Shown piece after piece: positions 44,120-51,495 of a stretch of DNA of 64,000 nucleotides. A program made the position numbers and the translations under genes. Source of the DNA: Bacteroides sp. M10 (GTDB lineage Bacteria; Bacteroidota; Bacteroidia; Bacteroidales; Bacteroidaceae); the NCBI RefSeq assembly GCF_014334015.1, contig NZ_CP060488.1:5724501-5788500 (forward strand), read 5' to 3'. Below the pieces are notes generated by a model, which made no database searches, had not been told where the DNA came from, and saw only the letters and a program-made list of their open reading frames with translations. The stretch's first letter is position 1, and each line of letters opens with the position of its first letter.

Positions 44120-44976
44120 CAGCTAAATATTACTGTTTTATTTTTATAAGCCAAAACTTTGCGCTCGATGTGCTTCTGCACTGCACGCGAAAGAACGATT
44201 TTTTCCAAATCCTTTCCTTTATTTACGAGGTCTTCAATAGCATCTTTATGAGTGATGCGCACTACATCCTGTTCAATAATCGGTCCGGCATCCAGTTCTG
44301 TCGTTACATAATGACTAGTTGCACCAATAATTTTCACCCCTCTCTGGAAAGCTGCGTGATAAGGCTTTGCCCCTACAAACGCAGGAAGGAAAGAGTGATG
44401 AATATTGATAATCTTATTCGGATAAGCATTAATCATCTGTTCGGAGATCACCTGCATATAGCGTGCCAATACAATAAATGTAATCTTATGTTTGGCAAGC
44501 AGTTCCATCTCTTTGCGTTCCTGTTCTTCTTTCGTCTCCTTGGTGATAGGGAACAGATAGAAAGGAATTCCGAAACGTTCTGCTACGTGCTGCAAATCCG
44601 GATGGTTACTTATAATAAGAGGTATCTCTACATTCCATTCTCCTGCCGTATACCGGGCTAGCATATCGAAAAGACAATGTGACAGCTTGGATACGAAAAT
44701 AGCCATACGTGGTTTTACATCAGAAAAATAAAGACGGAAATCCATTTCATATTTTTGCCCGTAGAGTGTTCTGAAATAATCTTCAATTTTTTCCTGTGGA
44801 ACCAGAAAATCTTTCAGTTCCCATTCAATACGCATGAAGAAGATGTTCTCTACATGATCTACATACTGATCCAGATAGATAATATTTCCTTTGTTTACCG
44901 TAATAAAGTCTGTCACTTCCGCAAGGATTCCCGGTTTGTCGGGACAGTGCAATAACAGTTTGGCTGTTGTCATCAT
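44119..44976 (-). CDS. purU: Formyltetrahydrofolate deformylase
   Basis: A 285-residue protein with an N-terminal ACT domain (about 5-80, LLHCPDKPGILAEVTDFI) and a formyltransferase-like domain with AIFVSKLSHCLFDML, the catalytic NIHHSFLPAFVGAKPYH motif and the Asp in TTELDAGPIIEQDV. It hydrolyses 10-formyl-THF to formate and THF and so balances one-carbon units with purine and histidine synthesis. It is the first gene of the histidine gene cluster here. Confidence 0.93.
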   Translation of the reverse strand: MMTTAKLLLHCPDKPGILAEVTDFITVNKGNIIYLDQYVDHVENIFFMRIEWELKDFLVPQEKIEDYFRTLYGQKYEMDFRLYFSDVKPRMAIFVSKLSHCLFDMLARYTAGEWNVEIPLIISNHPDLQHVAERFGIPFYLFPITKETKEEQERKEMELLAKHKITFIVLARYMQVISEQMINAYPNKIINIHHSFLPAFVGAKPYHAAFQRGVKIIGATSHYVTTELDAGPIIEQDVVRITHKDAIEDLVNKGKDLEKIVLSRAVQKHIERKVLAYKNKTVIFS

Positions 44977-45035
44977 TCTTTTTACTAATTAACGATTCTA
45001 GGCAGATTATTTTCTACCTTTCTAATTTTAGTCCG

Positions 45036-45043
45036 CAAAAATA
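45036..45043 (-). promoter_or_regulatory. Likely -7 box of the purU-his operon
   Basis: Minus-strand TATTTTTG, an exact TAnnTTTG, 60 bases before purU; a proper -33 box is not evident. Confidence 0.5.
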
Positions 45044-45160
45044 ACGATTTATTGCAAAATTACGAATTATTCAAGCAGAAAGTTGATATAAAAACGGTGA
45101 TTTCTTACAGATAGAAAGATATCGGGAGTTATTTTCAATGAAAAGAATGACAAACTTTAG

Positions 45161-45243
45161 GATAGTGACGCCATTGCCTTCGGATAGTGACGGTATTCCA
45201 TCGTGATAGCGTCACTATAATGACCGGATACCGTCACTATCCG
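45161..45243. repeat. Nested inverted repeats built from GATAGTGACG units
   Basis: Four copies of (G)ATAGTGACG lie in 83 bases, two direct (45161 and 45183) and two inverted (45209 and 45233). A perfect 16-base inverted repeat pairs 45181-45196 with 45228-45243, and a 10-base one pairs 45162-45171 with 45209-45218, so two alternative hairpins are possible. It lies in the 440-base gene-free stretch between purU and the tRNA genes; the rest of that stretch is AT-rich with only the promoters listed. Confidence 0.8.
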
Positions 45244-45345
45244 ATCAGAAGAAAAACGAATATTTTTTTTCATTACAAAAGTACTCAAAATGAGACACTA
45301 AGCATTTTTCTCGTTTTTTCTTGAAAAAAACTTTTCTCAAAACGC

Positions 45346-45375
45346 TTGCAGGTTTACAAAAAACAACTACCTTTG
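45346..45375 (+). promoter_or_regulatory. tRNA-Asp operon promoter
   Basis: TTG at 45346-45348 and the perfect -7 box TACCTTTG at 45368-45375 with a 19-base spacer, about 43 bases before the first tRNA. Confidence 0.85.
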
Positions 45376-45418
45376 CACCCGCAATCGAGAGAGATGCAGA
45401 TTAATAAATTGAAATTCT

Positions 45419-45492
45419 GGTGCGTTAGTTCAGTTGGTTAGAATACATGCCTGTCACGCATGGGGTCACGGGTTCGAGTCCCGTACGCACCG
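45419..45492 (+). tRNA. tRNA-Asp (GTC)
   Basis: A 74-base cloverleaf: acceptor arms GGTGCGT and ACGCACC with discriminator G, anticodon loop CTGTCAC with anticodon GTC, and T-arm GGGTTCGAGTCCC. CCA is not encoded. It is the first of two identical copies. Confidence 0.97.
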
Positions 45493-45546
45493 CTTCTTTC
45501 ATTAAGAAGCAAAGAGAATAGAAATGAGTTAATCCAATTAAAATTT

Positions 45547-45620
45547 GGTGCGTTAGTTCAGTTGGTTAGAATACATGCCTGTCACGCATGGGGTCACGGG
45601 TTCGAGTCCCGTACGCACCG
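45547..45620 (+). tRNA. tRNA-Asp (GTC), second identical copy
   Basis: Identical over all 74 bases to the copy at 45419-45492, from which it is separated by a 54-base spacer. It is probably processed from the same transcript. Confidence 0.97.
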
Positions 45621-45621
45621 C

Positions 45622-45655
45622 AAAGGAGAATGAGTAAAATCATTTTCCTTTTTTA
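45622..45655 (+). terminator. Terminator of the tRNA-Asp pair
   Basis: Arms AAAGGAGAATGA and TCATTTTCCTTT (one G-U pair), loop of 6, and a run of T directly after the second tRNA. Confidence 0.82.
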
Positions 45656-45711
45656 TTGATAATAAATGCTTATCTAATTCACAGTTCTATCTAATAGAAA
45701 AAAAGAAATTC

Positions 45712-46875
45712 TCAACGACCTACCTGCCGTTGCTGTTCTGCATTATATCGGTCTCCTATAACAGGAATAGCTACAACGGCATCCTCCAATTCTTTCCACT
45801 CCTCGGGCGAAAGAGCAAAAGACAACGTATATAGGTTTTCCTCGAGATGTGACAGTTTCGTCGTTCCGGGAATTGGCACGATCCAAGGTGCTTTCTGCAA
45901 CAGCCAGCCGAGTGCTACTTGCGCCGAGGTCATGCCTCGCGTGCGGCCAAAAGCTTGTAGAACATTCACGATACGGGTATTCATCCGCATCGCTTCCGGC
46001 TGAAAACGTGGCAAGGTCTGGCGGTTATCATTGTTCGGATCAAAAACCGTGTATTCATTGATACAACCACCCAGAAAACCGCGATTTAACGGACTGTATG
46101 GAACAAAACCGATACCCAATTCCCGACAGGTGTCGAGCACTCCGTTTTCTTCCACCAAACGATGCATCAAATGATATTCACTTTGAATCGCTGTGAGCGG
46201 ACATACAGCATGAGCCTTGCGAATACTCTCGGCACTCACTTCACACATTCCCCAACGCTGCACCTTCCCTTCTTTCATCAGGTCGGCGATAGTCGATGCT
46301 ACCTCTTCCACCGGAGTATCCGGATCAGCACGGTGCTGGTAAAACATGGGAAGTGAATCAAGTCGGAGGCGACGGAGTGACTCTTCACAATAACGACGGA
46401 TGGTTTCCGGGCGGCTGTTCTGACGCCCCGTGGCTTTTCCGTTAATTACCTCATGTCCGAATTTAGTCGTTACGTTAATCCGGCCTTTAAATTCGGATAA
46501 TGCTTCCCCGGCTAGTTCTTCATTCGTTAGCGGTCCATAGATAATGGCGGTGTCGAAGAGCGTAATGCCACGATCTACCGCTTCATGCAACAAGCGGATG
46601 CACTGTTTCTTATCCGGATGTTGACTGCGGTTGTAAGTCATCCCCATCACACCGAAACCAAGTGCCGATACTTCGAAAGCCGCCTTACCTGTACCCAATA
46701 CTCGATGCTCTCTGATACGTGCAATTCCATTATCAGTACGGGATGTTTCGGGTTGCTTCGTTTCAGATGCAAAAACCTTATCCAATCCAGTCGGCACAGC
46801 CAATGCTGCTCCCGCCAGTGCCGTCGCCTTGAGAAATCCGCGACGGCTAATATTCATTTTATTGTTCTCTTCCAT
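45712..46875 (-). CDS. Tat-exported aldo/keto reductase
   Basis: A 387-residue NADPH-dependent aldo/keto reductase. Residues 9-36 form a twin-arginine signal (ISRRGFLKATALAGAALAV), so it should be exported folded. The barrel has GFGVMGMTYNRSQHPD, the catalytic Asp/Tyr pair in LFDTAIIYGP, the Lys in VTTKFGHE and the His in MFYQHRADPDTP; the C-terminal PIPGTTKLSHLEENL binds NADP. It is the last gene of a five-gene unit with a flavodoxin, an acetyltransferase, a CMD/cupin protein and a monooxygenase. It resembles reactive-aldehyde-clearing AKRs; the substrate is not known. Confidence 0.88.
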   Translation of the reverse strand: MEENNKMNISRRGFLKATALAGAALAVPTGLDKVFASETKQPETSRTDNGIARIREHRVLGTGKAAFEVSALGFGVMGMTYNRSQHPDKKQCIRLLHEAVDRGITLFDTAIIYGPLTNEELAGEALSEFKGRINVTTKFGHEVINGKATGRQNSRPETIRRYCEESLRRLRLDSLPMFYQHRADPDTPVEEVASTIADLMKEGKVQRWGMCEVSAESIRKAHAVCPLTAIQSEYHLMHRLVEENGVLDTCRELGIGFVPYSPLNRGFLGGCINEYTVFDPNNDNRQTLPRFQPEAMRMNTRIVNVLQAFGRTRGMTSAQVALGWLLQKAPWIVPIPGTTKLSHLEENLYTLSFALSPEEWKELEDAVVAIPVIGDRYNAEQQRQVGR

Positions 46876-46887
46876 AAATTTACGTTT

Positions 46888-47451
46888 TTATATTACTCCT
46901 TTCGCCCACTCTCCGGCTTGCTTAACGCTTCCGTTCAACAACTGCCCTTCTCCCCATGTAATTTTTGGATAAAGTTTCTTGAGTTGTTTTACACTATTAG
47001 TTATCGAGCTTCCTCCGGAAGTAGCGAATGGAATAACGGTTTTACCGGAGAAATCATATTTCTCAAGGAATGTGTTGACCGGACGCGGACATAAATTCCA
47101 CCATATCGGGTAACCAAGGAATACCACGTCGTAATCTTTCAGTTCAAGCGCTTCTCCACCCAATTCCGGACGTGAATTTTCAGTCGTCATTTCAATTGAA
47201 CTACGGCTACTCTTGTTGTTCCAGTCGAGATCTGCCGAGGTATAGGCCGTAGCGGGAGTTATCCGGTAAAGTTTTCCGCCAACCGTTTTTGCAATGGCAT
47301 CGGCAGCTTTTTCTGTAGTTCCAGTACAAGAGAAATAGGCAACCAGGATTTTCTTATCGGACTGTACATTAGTATCCGTTATCTGATTCTGCGCTTTTGA
47401 TGAGCAGCTAAAGCAAAGGAGACTCATAAATATGAATATAATCTGTTTCAT
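46888..47451 (-). CDS. Flavodoxin-like lipoprotein
   Basis: A 187-residue protein with a lipoprotein signal MKQIIFIFMSLLCFSC (lipobox Cys at 16) followed by a flavodoxin domain. KILVAYFSCTGTTEKAADAIAK is the FMN phosphate-binding loop (SCTGTT), and DVVFLGYPIWWNLCPRPVNTFL and PFATSGGSSITNS are the isoalloxazine-contacting loops. It should bind FMN and pass single electrons. Being anchored to the envelope, it may serve the exported reductase encoded 12 bases downstream, which is unusual, since flavodoxins are normally cytoplasmic. Confidence 0.88.
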   Translation of the reverse strand: MKQIIFIFMSLLCFSCSSKAQNQITDTNVQSDKKILVAYFSCTGTTEKAADAIAKTVGGKLYRITPATAYTSADLDWNNKSSRSSIEMTTENSRPELGGEALELKDYDVVFLGYPIWWNLCPRPVNTFLEKYDFSGKTVIPFATSGGSSITNSVKQLKKLYPKITWGEGQLLNGSVKQAGEWAKGVI

Positions 47452-47527
47452 TTTATTTTGATTTTAAATATTTCTTATCACTAATTAGCTTAGACATTAT
47501 CACGTTGGAGTAACCCCACAGGCGTTT

Positions 47528-48094
47528 TCATTCTTCTATTATTTTGATAAAATGTGCAGGAACACCACCTACAACCGTATTCGCTTCCACATCTTTTGTC
47601 ACTACAGCTCCAGCACCTACAACAGCATTATCACCGATAGTCACTCCCTGAAGAATCGTCGCGTTAGAACCTATCCATACATTCTTACCGAGCACGATAG
47701 GTGCAGGATAAGTCGTTTTACGGTCTTGCGGAGCCAACCCGTGATTAAGTGTAGCAAAAATGACATTATGCCCGATTTGACAACCGTCGCCAATAGTCAC
47801 ACCACCATGATCCTGAAAATGACAGCAGGCATTAATAAACACACCCTCACCAACGGTAATATTCTTACCAAAATCCGTATAAAACGGTGGAAAGACCCGG
47901 AGCGACGATGGCACCTGATAACCGAACAACCCGGAGAGTAATCGGCGCACTTCGTCCGGTGTATGATATGCCGTATTCAGTTGGAAGGTGATACGTCTTG
48001 CCTCATTGCTCATATCGTCCATCAAACGATGTATTTCTTCTGTATTAAGCGCCTTGCGCGTCTTTACATATTCCTTAAATTCCTCGGTAGTCAT
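47528..48094 (-). CDS. Maltose/galactoside O-acetyltransferase-like enzyme
   Basis: A 188-residue left-handed beta-helix acetyltransferase with hexapeptide repeats (ITVGEGVFINACCHFQDHGGVTIGDG, VWIGSNATILQGVTIGDN, AVVGAGAVVTKDV) and the catalytic His in ATLNHGLAP. I chose ATG 48094 (MTTEEFKEYVK), because AGGAAA precedes it at a proper distance; the longer frame from 48130 would add 12 residues of poor fit. It uses acetyl-CoA to acetylate a sugar or similar hydroxyl. Its presence in this redox unit is unexplained. Confidence 0.88.
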   Translation of the reverse strand: MTTEEFKEYVKTRKALNTEEIHRLMDDMSNEARRITFQLNTAYHTPDEVRRLLSGLFGYQVPSSLRVFPPFYTDFGKNITVGEGVFINACCHFQDHGGVTIGDGCQIGHNVIFATLNHGLAPQDRKTTYPAPIVLGKNVWIGSNATILQGVTIGDNAVVGAGAVVTKDVEANTVVGGVPAHFIKIIEE

Positions 48095-48133
48095 ATTATT
48101 TCCTTTCAAAAGATAAAACAGGATTAACAAAAA

Positions 48134-48967
48134 TCATCGTTTGGTCTGTTCGAGTTTGTTATACTCGTCATCTGTAACCGGTTCAAGCCACTCATTGGAA
48201 GTGTTTTCACCGGAAACTTCGAAAGCCAGATGAGCAAACCAACTGTCGGCAGCAGCTCCGTGCCAGTGTTTCACATTGGCAGGAATATGAATAACCGTAC
48301 CAGGCAGAATCTCTACCGCCGGTTTACCTTCTTCCTGATACCAGCCTCGACCGGCTACACCGATAAGCATCTGTCCGCCACCTTTCGTTGCACGGTGAAT
48401 ATGCCAGTTATTGCGGCAACGCGGTTCAAAAGTAACGTTAGAGATATTCACCTGCTCGCGCGAAACCGGAGCAAGATAACTGTTACCAATAAAATACTGT
48501 GCATAGGCTGTATTGGGTTCGCCAATAGGGAAAATCATCTCACGCTGGAAAGCTGTTTTGGCATCCTCACCAACAATATCTTCAGACCATACTCCTTTTG
48601 CCAAATTGAACGCCGCCCACGCCTTCGGCCAACCTGCATAAAAACCTATATGAGTGATAATCTCTGCGATCTCCGTGCGGGTAATGCCGTTCTTCTTCGC
48701 CGACTGAAGATGATAAACGAGCGAATTGTCCGTGATTCCCATACTGATAAGGGAGGTAATGGTTACTAAACTGCGGTCACGCAGACCGAGTTTGTCAGTG
48801 CGGCTCCAAACTTCTCCAAAGAGAACATCGTCATTAAGTTCCGCAAACTTGGGGGCAAACGTTCCTAACTGGTCACGTCCTGCCGTCTGTACTATCTTTT
48901 CTTGTGCCATAACATTGAGTGTTAAAATACTAAATACTGAAAATAAAAGGAGTTTATTCATAATCAT
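48134..48967 (-). CDS. Exported carboxymuconolactone-decarboxylase-like and cupin fusion
   Basis: A 277-residue protein with a signal peptide ending NVMAQ (about residue 22), a CMD/AhpD-like helical domain (about 35-135; LVTITSLISMGITDNSLVYHLQSAKKNG, GFYAGWPKAWAAF) and a cupin domain (about 165-270; NNWHIHRATKGGGQMLIGVAG, PANVKHWHG). The CMD part lacks the CxxC redox pair of AhpD, so it is not an alkylhydroperoxidase in the usual sense. Fusions of this kind occur in many bacteria next to aldo/keto reductases. The cupin histidines suggest a metal site. Confidence 0.85.
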   Translation of the reverse strand: MIMNKLLLFSVFSILTLNVMAQEKIVQTAGRDQLGTFAPKFAELNDDVLFGEVWSRTDKLGLRDRSLVTITSLISMGITDNSLVYHLQSAKKNGITRTEIAEIITHIGFYAGWPKAWAAFNLAKGVWSEDIVGEDAKTAFQREMIFPIGEPNTAYAQYFIGNSYLAPVSREQVNISNVTFEPRCRNNWHIHRATKGGGQMLIGVAGRGWYQEEGKPAVEILPGTVIHIPANVKHWHGAAADSWFAHLAFEVSGENTSNEWLEPVTDDEYNKLEQTKR

Positions 48968-48972
48968 TTCGT

Positions 48973-49413
48973 TTATTGAATGAAGTTATTAATGCAATTT
49001 GCGGGGTTAAGCGGCGTTTGGTCAGAGAGTACGAGAGTCTTAACCATGTGCAGCGTTCCTTGCTTGTACTTTTGAAAATGCTCCGATGCAATATGAGATT
49101 TATAAGCCTCCTGACTCGCATAAGTTTCAAGAATAGTTATCCTGACAGGATTCTCTTTTTCGCTGACGGCATACATAGTCAGCACTCCCGGTTCAGTACG
49201 CAAGGAGACTTCACCCACTTCGGTCGCATATTTCATATATTCTTCAAGATACTCCGGATAAACCTCAATTTTCGATAGCCGCACAATACCGTCAGCCGCC
49301 ATAGGTAATTTGGCGCACATACCAGGCTGTTGTTTTGTATCCTTTTTCCCTGTCATACTGCATGATAACATAACGAATAAAGACAAAACACTTAGAATTA
49401 TTTTTCTCATCAT
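48973..49413 (-). CDS. ABM-family monooxygenase-like lipoprotein
   Basis: A 146-residue protein with a lipoprotein signal (MMRKIILSVLSLFVMLSC, Cys at 18) and an antibiotic biosynthesis monooxygenase domain of the ferredoxin-like fold (about 45-140; VRLSKIEVYPEYLEEYMKYATEVGEVSLRTEPGV, LETYASQEAYKSHIASEHFQKY). The family includes quinol monooxygenases such as YgiN. It starts the five-gene unit, 5 bases upstream of the CMD/cupin gene, and is divergent from an AraC gene, which is probably its regulator. Confidence 0.86.
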   Translation of the reverse strand: MMRKIILSVLSLFVMLSCSMTGKKDTKQQPGMCAKLPMAADGIVRLSKIEVYPEYLEEYMKYATEVGEVSLRTEPGVLTMYAVSEKENPVRITILETYASQEAYKSHIASEHFQKYKQGTLHMVKTLVLSDQTPLNPANCINNFIQ

Positions 49414-49445
49414 CTTCTATCTTTTCATTGTTAAACTTCTGATTG

Positions 49446-49453
49446 CAAATTTA
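49446..49453 (-). promoter_or_regulatory. Likely -7 box of the five-gene redox operon
   Basis: Minus-strand TAAATTTG, an exact TAnnTTTG, 33 bases before the first gene, without a visible -33 box, as expected if an AraC protein activates it. Confidence 0.5.
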
Positions 49454-49551
49454 CTGCGATAAAACGAGTGGGCTTGTATATGATTTACTGATATTTGTAC
49501 CCAAATCCTCGATTCTGTAATAAAGCCATCTATAATTCAAAGAAAATGAAT

Positions 49552-49559
49552 TATATTTG
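49552..49559 (+). promoter_or_regulatory. Likely -7 box of the divergent araC gene
   Basis: TATATTTG, an exact TAnnTTTG, 27 bases before the araC start at 49586. No -33 box was found. Confidence 0.5.
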
Positions 49560-49585
49560 CGATAAAGAATATAAAAGAAAGGATT

Positions 49586-50482
49586 ATGGAAGAGGTTATT
49601 AAACTTGATGAGGTAGATAAATACAACAAACTTTTCGGACTCGAAACACGACACCCGTTGGTAAGTGTTGTTGATCTGTCAAAAGCAACGCAATGGCCGG
49701 AACATTGCAAAATCAACTACGGCGTATATGCTCTTTACTTGAAAGATACCTACTGTGGAAATATCATGTATGGGCGCCAGAGTTACGACTATCAGGATGG
49801 TACGATTGTCAGCTTTGCTCCAGGCCAAATAGTAGAGACAAAGCTGATTAAAGATGTACAACCAAATGCTCATGGCATCCTGTTTCACCCCGATCTGATT
49901 CGTGGCACAGCACTCGGTCAGGAGATCAAGAACTATTCTTTCTTTTCCTACGAAACCCGTGAGGCATTACACCTTTCAGAGGAGGAACGAGAGACCGTGA
50001 TGGATTGCCTGCATAAGATTGAGATAGAACTGAAACACAACATAGACAAGCACAGCCGCCGATTAATTTGTGCCAATATCGGACTACTGCTCGATTATTG
50101 CATGCGTTTCTACGAACGACAGTTCACAACACGCGAAGAAGTGAACAAAGATATCATCGTCCGTTTCGAACGGTTGCTGGATGAGTATTTCGACAACGAG
50201 ACTCCACTACGAGAGGGATTACCTACCGTTAAATACTTTGCCGACAAAGTATTTCTATCAGCAAACTATTTCGGAGATATGATTAGCAAACAGACGGGAC
50301 AGACCGCCTCGGAATATATCCAAAATAAACTGATCGAACGCGCCAAAGAAGCTTTGCTGGCAACAGACAAGACTACAAGTGAAATTGCTTACGGATTGGG
50401 ATTCCAATATCCGCAGCATCTAAGCCGGATGTTCAAGCGGATTACGGGTTGTACCCCCAATGAATTCCGCTCACAAAATTAG
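49586..50482 (+). CDS. AraC family transcriptional regulator
   Basis: A 298-residue regulator with an N-terminal cupin-like sensing domain (about 20-150) and a C-terminal double helix-turn-helix (about 200-295; KYFADKVFLSANYFGDMISKQTGQTASEYIQ and TTSEIAYGLGFQYPQHLSRMFKRITGCTPNEFR). It is divergent from the redox operon that starts at 49413, with a 172-base shared region, which points to control of that operon, probably in response to reactive or toxic small molecules. The organisation is like YqhC/YqhD-type loci. Confidence 0.9.
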   Translation: MEEVIKLDEVDKYNKLFGLETRHPLVSVVDLSKATQWPEHCKINYGVYALYLKDTYCGNIMYGRQSYDYQDGTIVSFAPGQIVETKLIKDVQPNAHGILFHPDLIRGTALGQEIKNYSFFSYETREALHLSEEERETVMDCLHKIEIELKHNIDKHSRRLICANIGLLLDYCMRFYERQFTTREEVNKDIIVRFERLLDEYFDNETPLREGLPTVKYFADKVFLSANYFGDMISKQTGQTASEYIQNKLIERAKEALLATDKTTSEIAYGLGFQYPQHLSRMFKRITGCTPNEFRSQN

Positions 50483-50504
50483 TCTTTATACGAAAAGGCG
50501 ATCT

Positions 50505-50882
50505 TTATTGTGTAACACATGCTATTTTTTTACTACTAGCTTTAGAGTTATTTTTTCCATATATCAAATTATATGATTCTTCACAGAGTCTTTTTATCTC
50601 ATCATCCGGCATATCATCATTAAACCGGATGCTAATCCAATATTTGAGACTTGAATTAAAAGGTGCACCTACCGCATAATACATCGCTTTTAGTTCATCA
50701 ATCACCATTGGATCACATTTAATGGTGCACCTATCAAATTTACTTATATCAAAAAAGCAAAACATTTTGCCTTTCACATAAAAGACAAGTATATCTTTCG
50801 CCCAACGAAATGCCCCAAAGGGCATTTTCTCTGTAACACCGGGTAAGGATAAACAAAATTCTCTAAACTCTTCTATATTCAT
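50505..50882 (-). CDS. MmcQ/YjbR family protein
   Basis: A 125-residue protein matching the MmcQ/YjbR double-wing fold: EEFREFCLSLPGVTEKMPFGAFRWA opening, KGKMFCFFDIS, CDPMVIDELKAMYYAVGAPFNSSLKYWISIRFNDDMPDDEIKRL. E. coli YjbR-like proteins are small DNA-binding-fold proteins of unknown role. It begins 7 bases after the stop of the SnoaL-like gene on the same strand. The C-terminal lysine-rich tail is unremarkable. Confidence 0.85.
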   Translation of the reverse strand: MNIEEFREFCLSLPGVTEKMPFGAFRWAKDILVFYVKGKMFCFFDISKFDRCTIKCDPMVIDELKAMYYAVGAPFNSSLKYWISIRFNDDMPDDEIKRLCEESYNLIYGKNNSKASSKKIACVTQ

Positions 50883-50888
50883 TATAAG

Positions 50889-51353
50889 TTATACAATTTC
50901 TTTTTCTGTTCCGAATTTCTTATCCATCGGGCGGATGAATGACCATGTAGAATGAATAACATGCCACTCTCCATCCGTTTCTTTCTGAAAAACTTCAATA
51001 CAATTATATTCCATATCAATAAGAGTTGTCTTGGCAAATAGTTGATAGGTCAAAACAGCCATATCTTGCCCAAACTGTACACGAGGATTCGAGAAGTCAT
51101 AACTGTCGGCAAAAAGTTTCCCTTCGATTGTTTTCAAAAATTCAGCGATAGTGGCATGGTTATCAACACGTTTGGTAACCACTGCATCAAAATAGGAAAA
51201 GCTATGTTTCGACCAAAGCTGTTCATATCCTGATGTATCTCCTTTGAACCATTTGTTGAGCGCTGCCTTCTCTAGCCCGATAATGTACTCGGCAAGCCTG
51301 TATTCTTCTTCACTGTTATATTGCCATATAGCAGTCACTTTCTGTTGCTCCAT
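50889..51353 (-). CDS. SnoaL/NTF2-like protein
   Basis: A 154-residue protein of the nuclear transport factor 2 (SnoaL/DUF4440) fold: an N-terminal helical part with EEEYRLAEYIIGLEKAALNKW, then the cone-shaped beta sheet with FSYFDAVVTKRVDNHATIAEF and EVFQKETDGEWHVIHSTWSFIRP. I chose ATG 51353; the longer frame to 51452 would run across the probable promoter. Such proteins bind small hydrophobic molecules or act as isomerases. The upstream -7 box and a 21-bp direct-repeat operator suggest AraC activation by the gene next door. Confidence 0.8.
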   Translation of the reverse strand: MEQQKVTAIWQYNSEEEYRLAEYIIGLEKAALNKWFKGDTSGYEQLWSKHSFSYFDAVVTKRVDNHATIAEFLKTIEGKLFADSYDFSNPRVQFGQDMAVLTYQLFAKTTLIDMEYNCIEVFQKETDGEWHVIHSTWSFIRPMDKKFGTEKEIV

Positions 51354-51429
51354 ATTCTTTCGTTTTTTAAGTTTGCAATTATACAGATTATAATAAACAT
51401 CACATAACCTGTATATGGATTTATGGATG

Positions 51430-51437
51430 CAAAGATA
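51430..51437 (-). promoter_or_regulatory. -7 box of the SnoaL-like/YjbR genes
   Basis: Minus-strand TATCTTTG, an exact TAnnTTTG, 76 bases before the chosen start. There is no -33 box at the proper distance; the AraC-type direct repeats sit there instead. Confidence 0.6.
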
Positions 51438-51458
51438 AAGGGGTTTATCCAAAAAGCT

Positions 51459-51495
51459 GTTTCACAAAACGGGAAGTACGTTTCACAATTCGGGA
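51459..51495. promoter_or_regulatory. Direct-repeat operator, probably for the adjacent AraC protein
   Basis: Two 16-base copies, GTTTCACAAAACGGGA (51459-51474) and GTTTCACAATTCGGGA (51480-51495), agree at 14 positions with a 21-base period, that is, two helix turns. They lie just upstream of the -7 box at 51430 and touch the stop codon of the araC gene. This is the typical layout for an AraC-family dimer contacting the polymerase. Confidence 0.78.

Noticed and set aside
45419..45620. Attachment site of an integrated element at the tRNA-Asp genes
   Set aside because: No integrase next to it and no partial tRNA copy further downstream; both copies are complete genes.
48095..48130. Longer start for the acetyltransferase at 48130
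   Set aside because: The ATG at 48094 has a good AGGAAA ribosome site and gives the family's normal N-terminus.
51354..51452. Longer start for the SnoaL-like gene at 51452
   Set aside because: It would run through the TATCTTTG promoter box, and the 33 extra residues are basic and unlike the fold.
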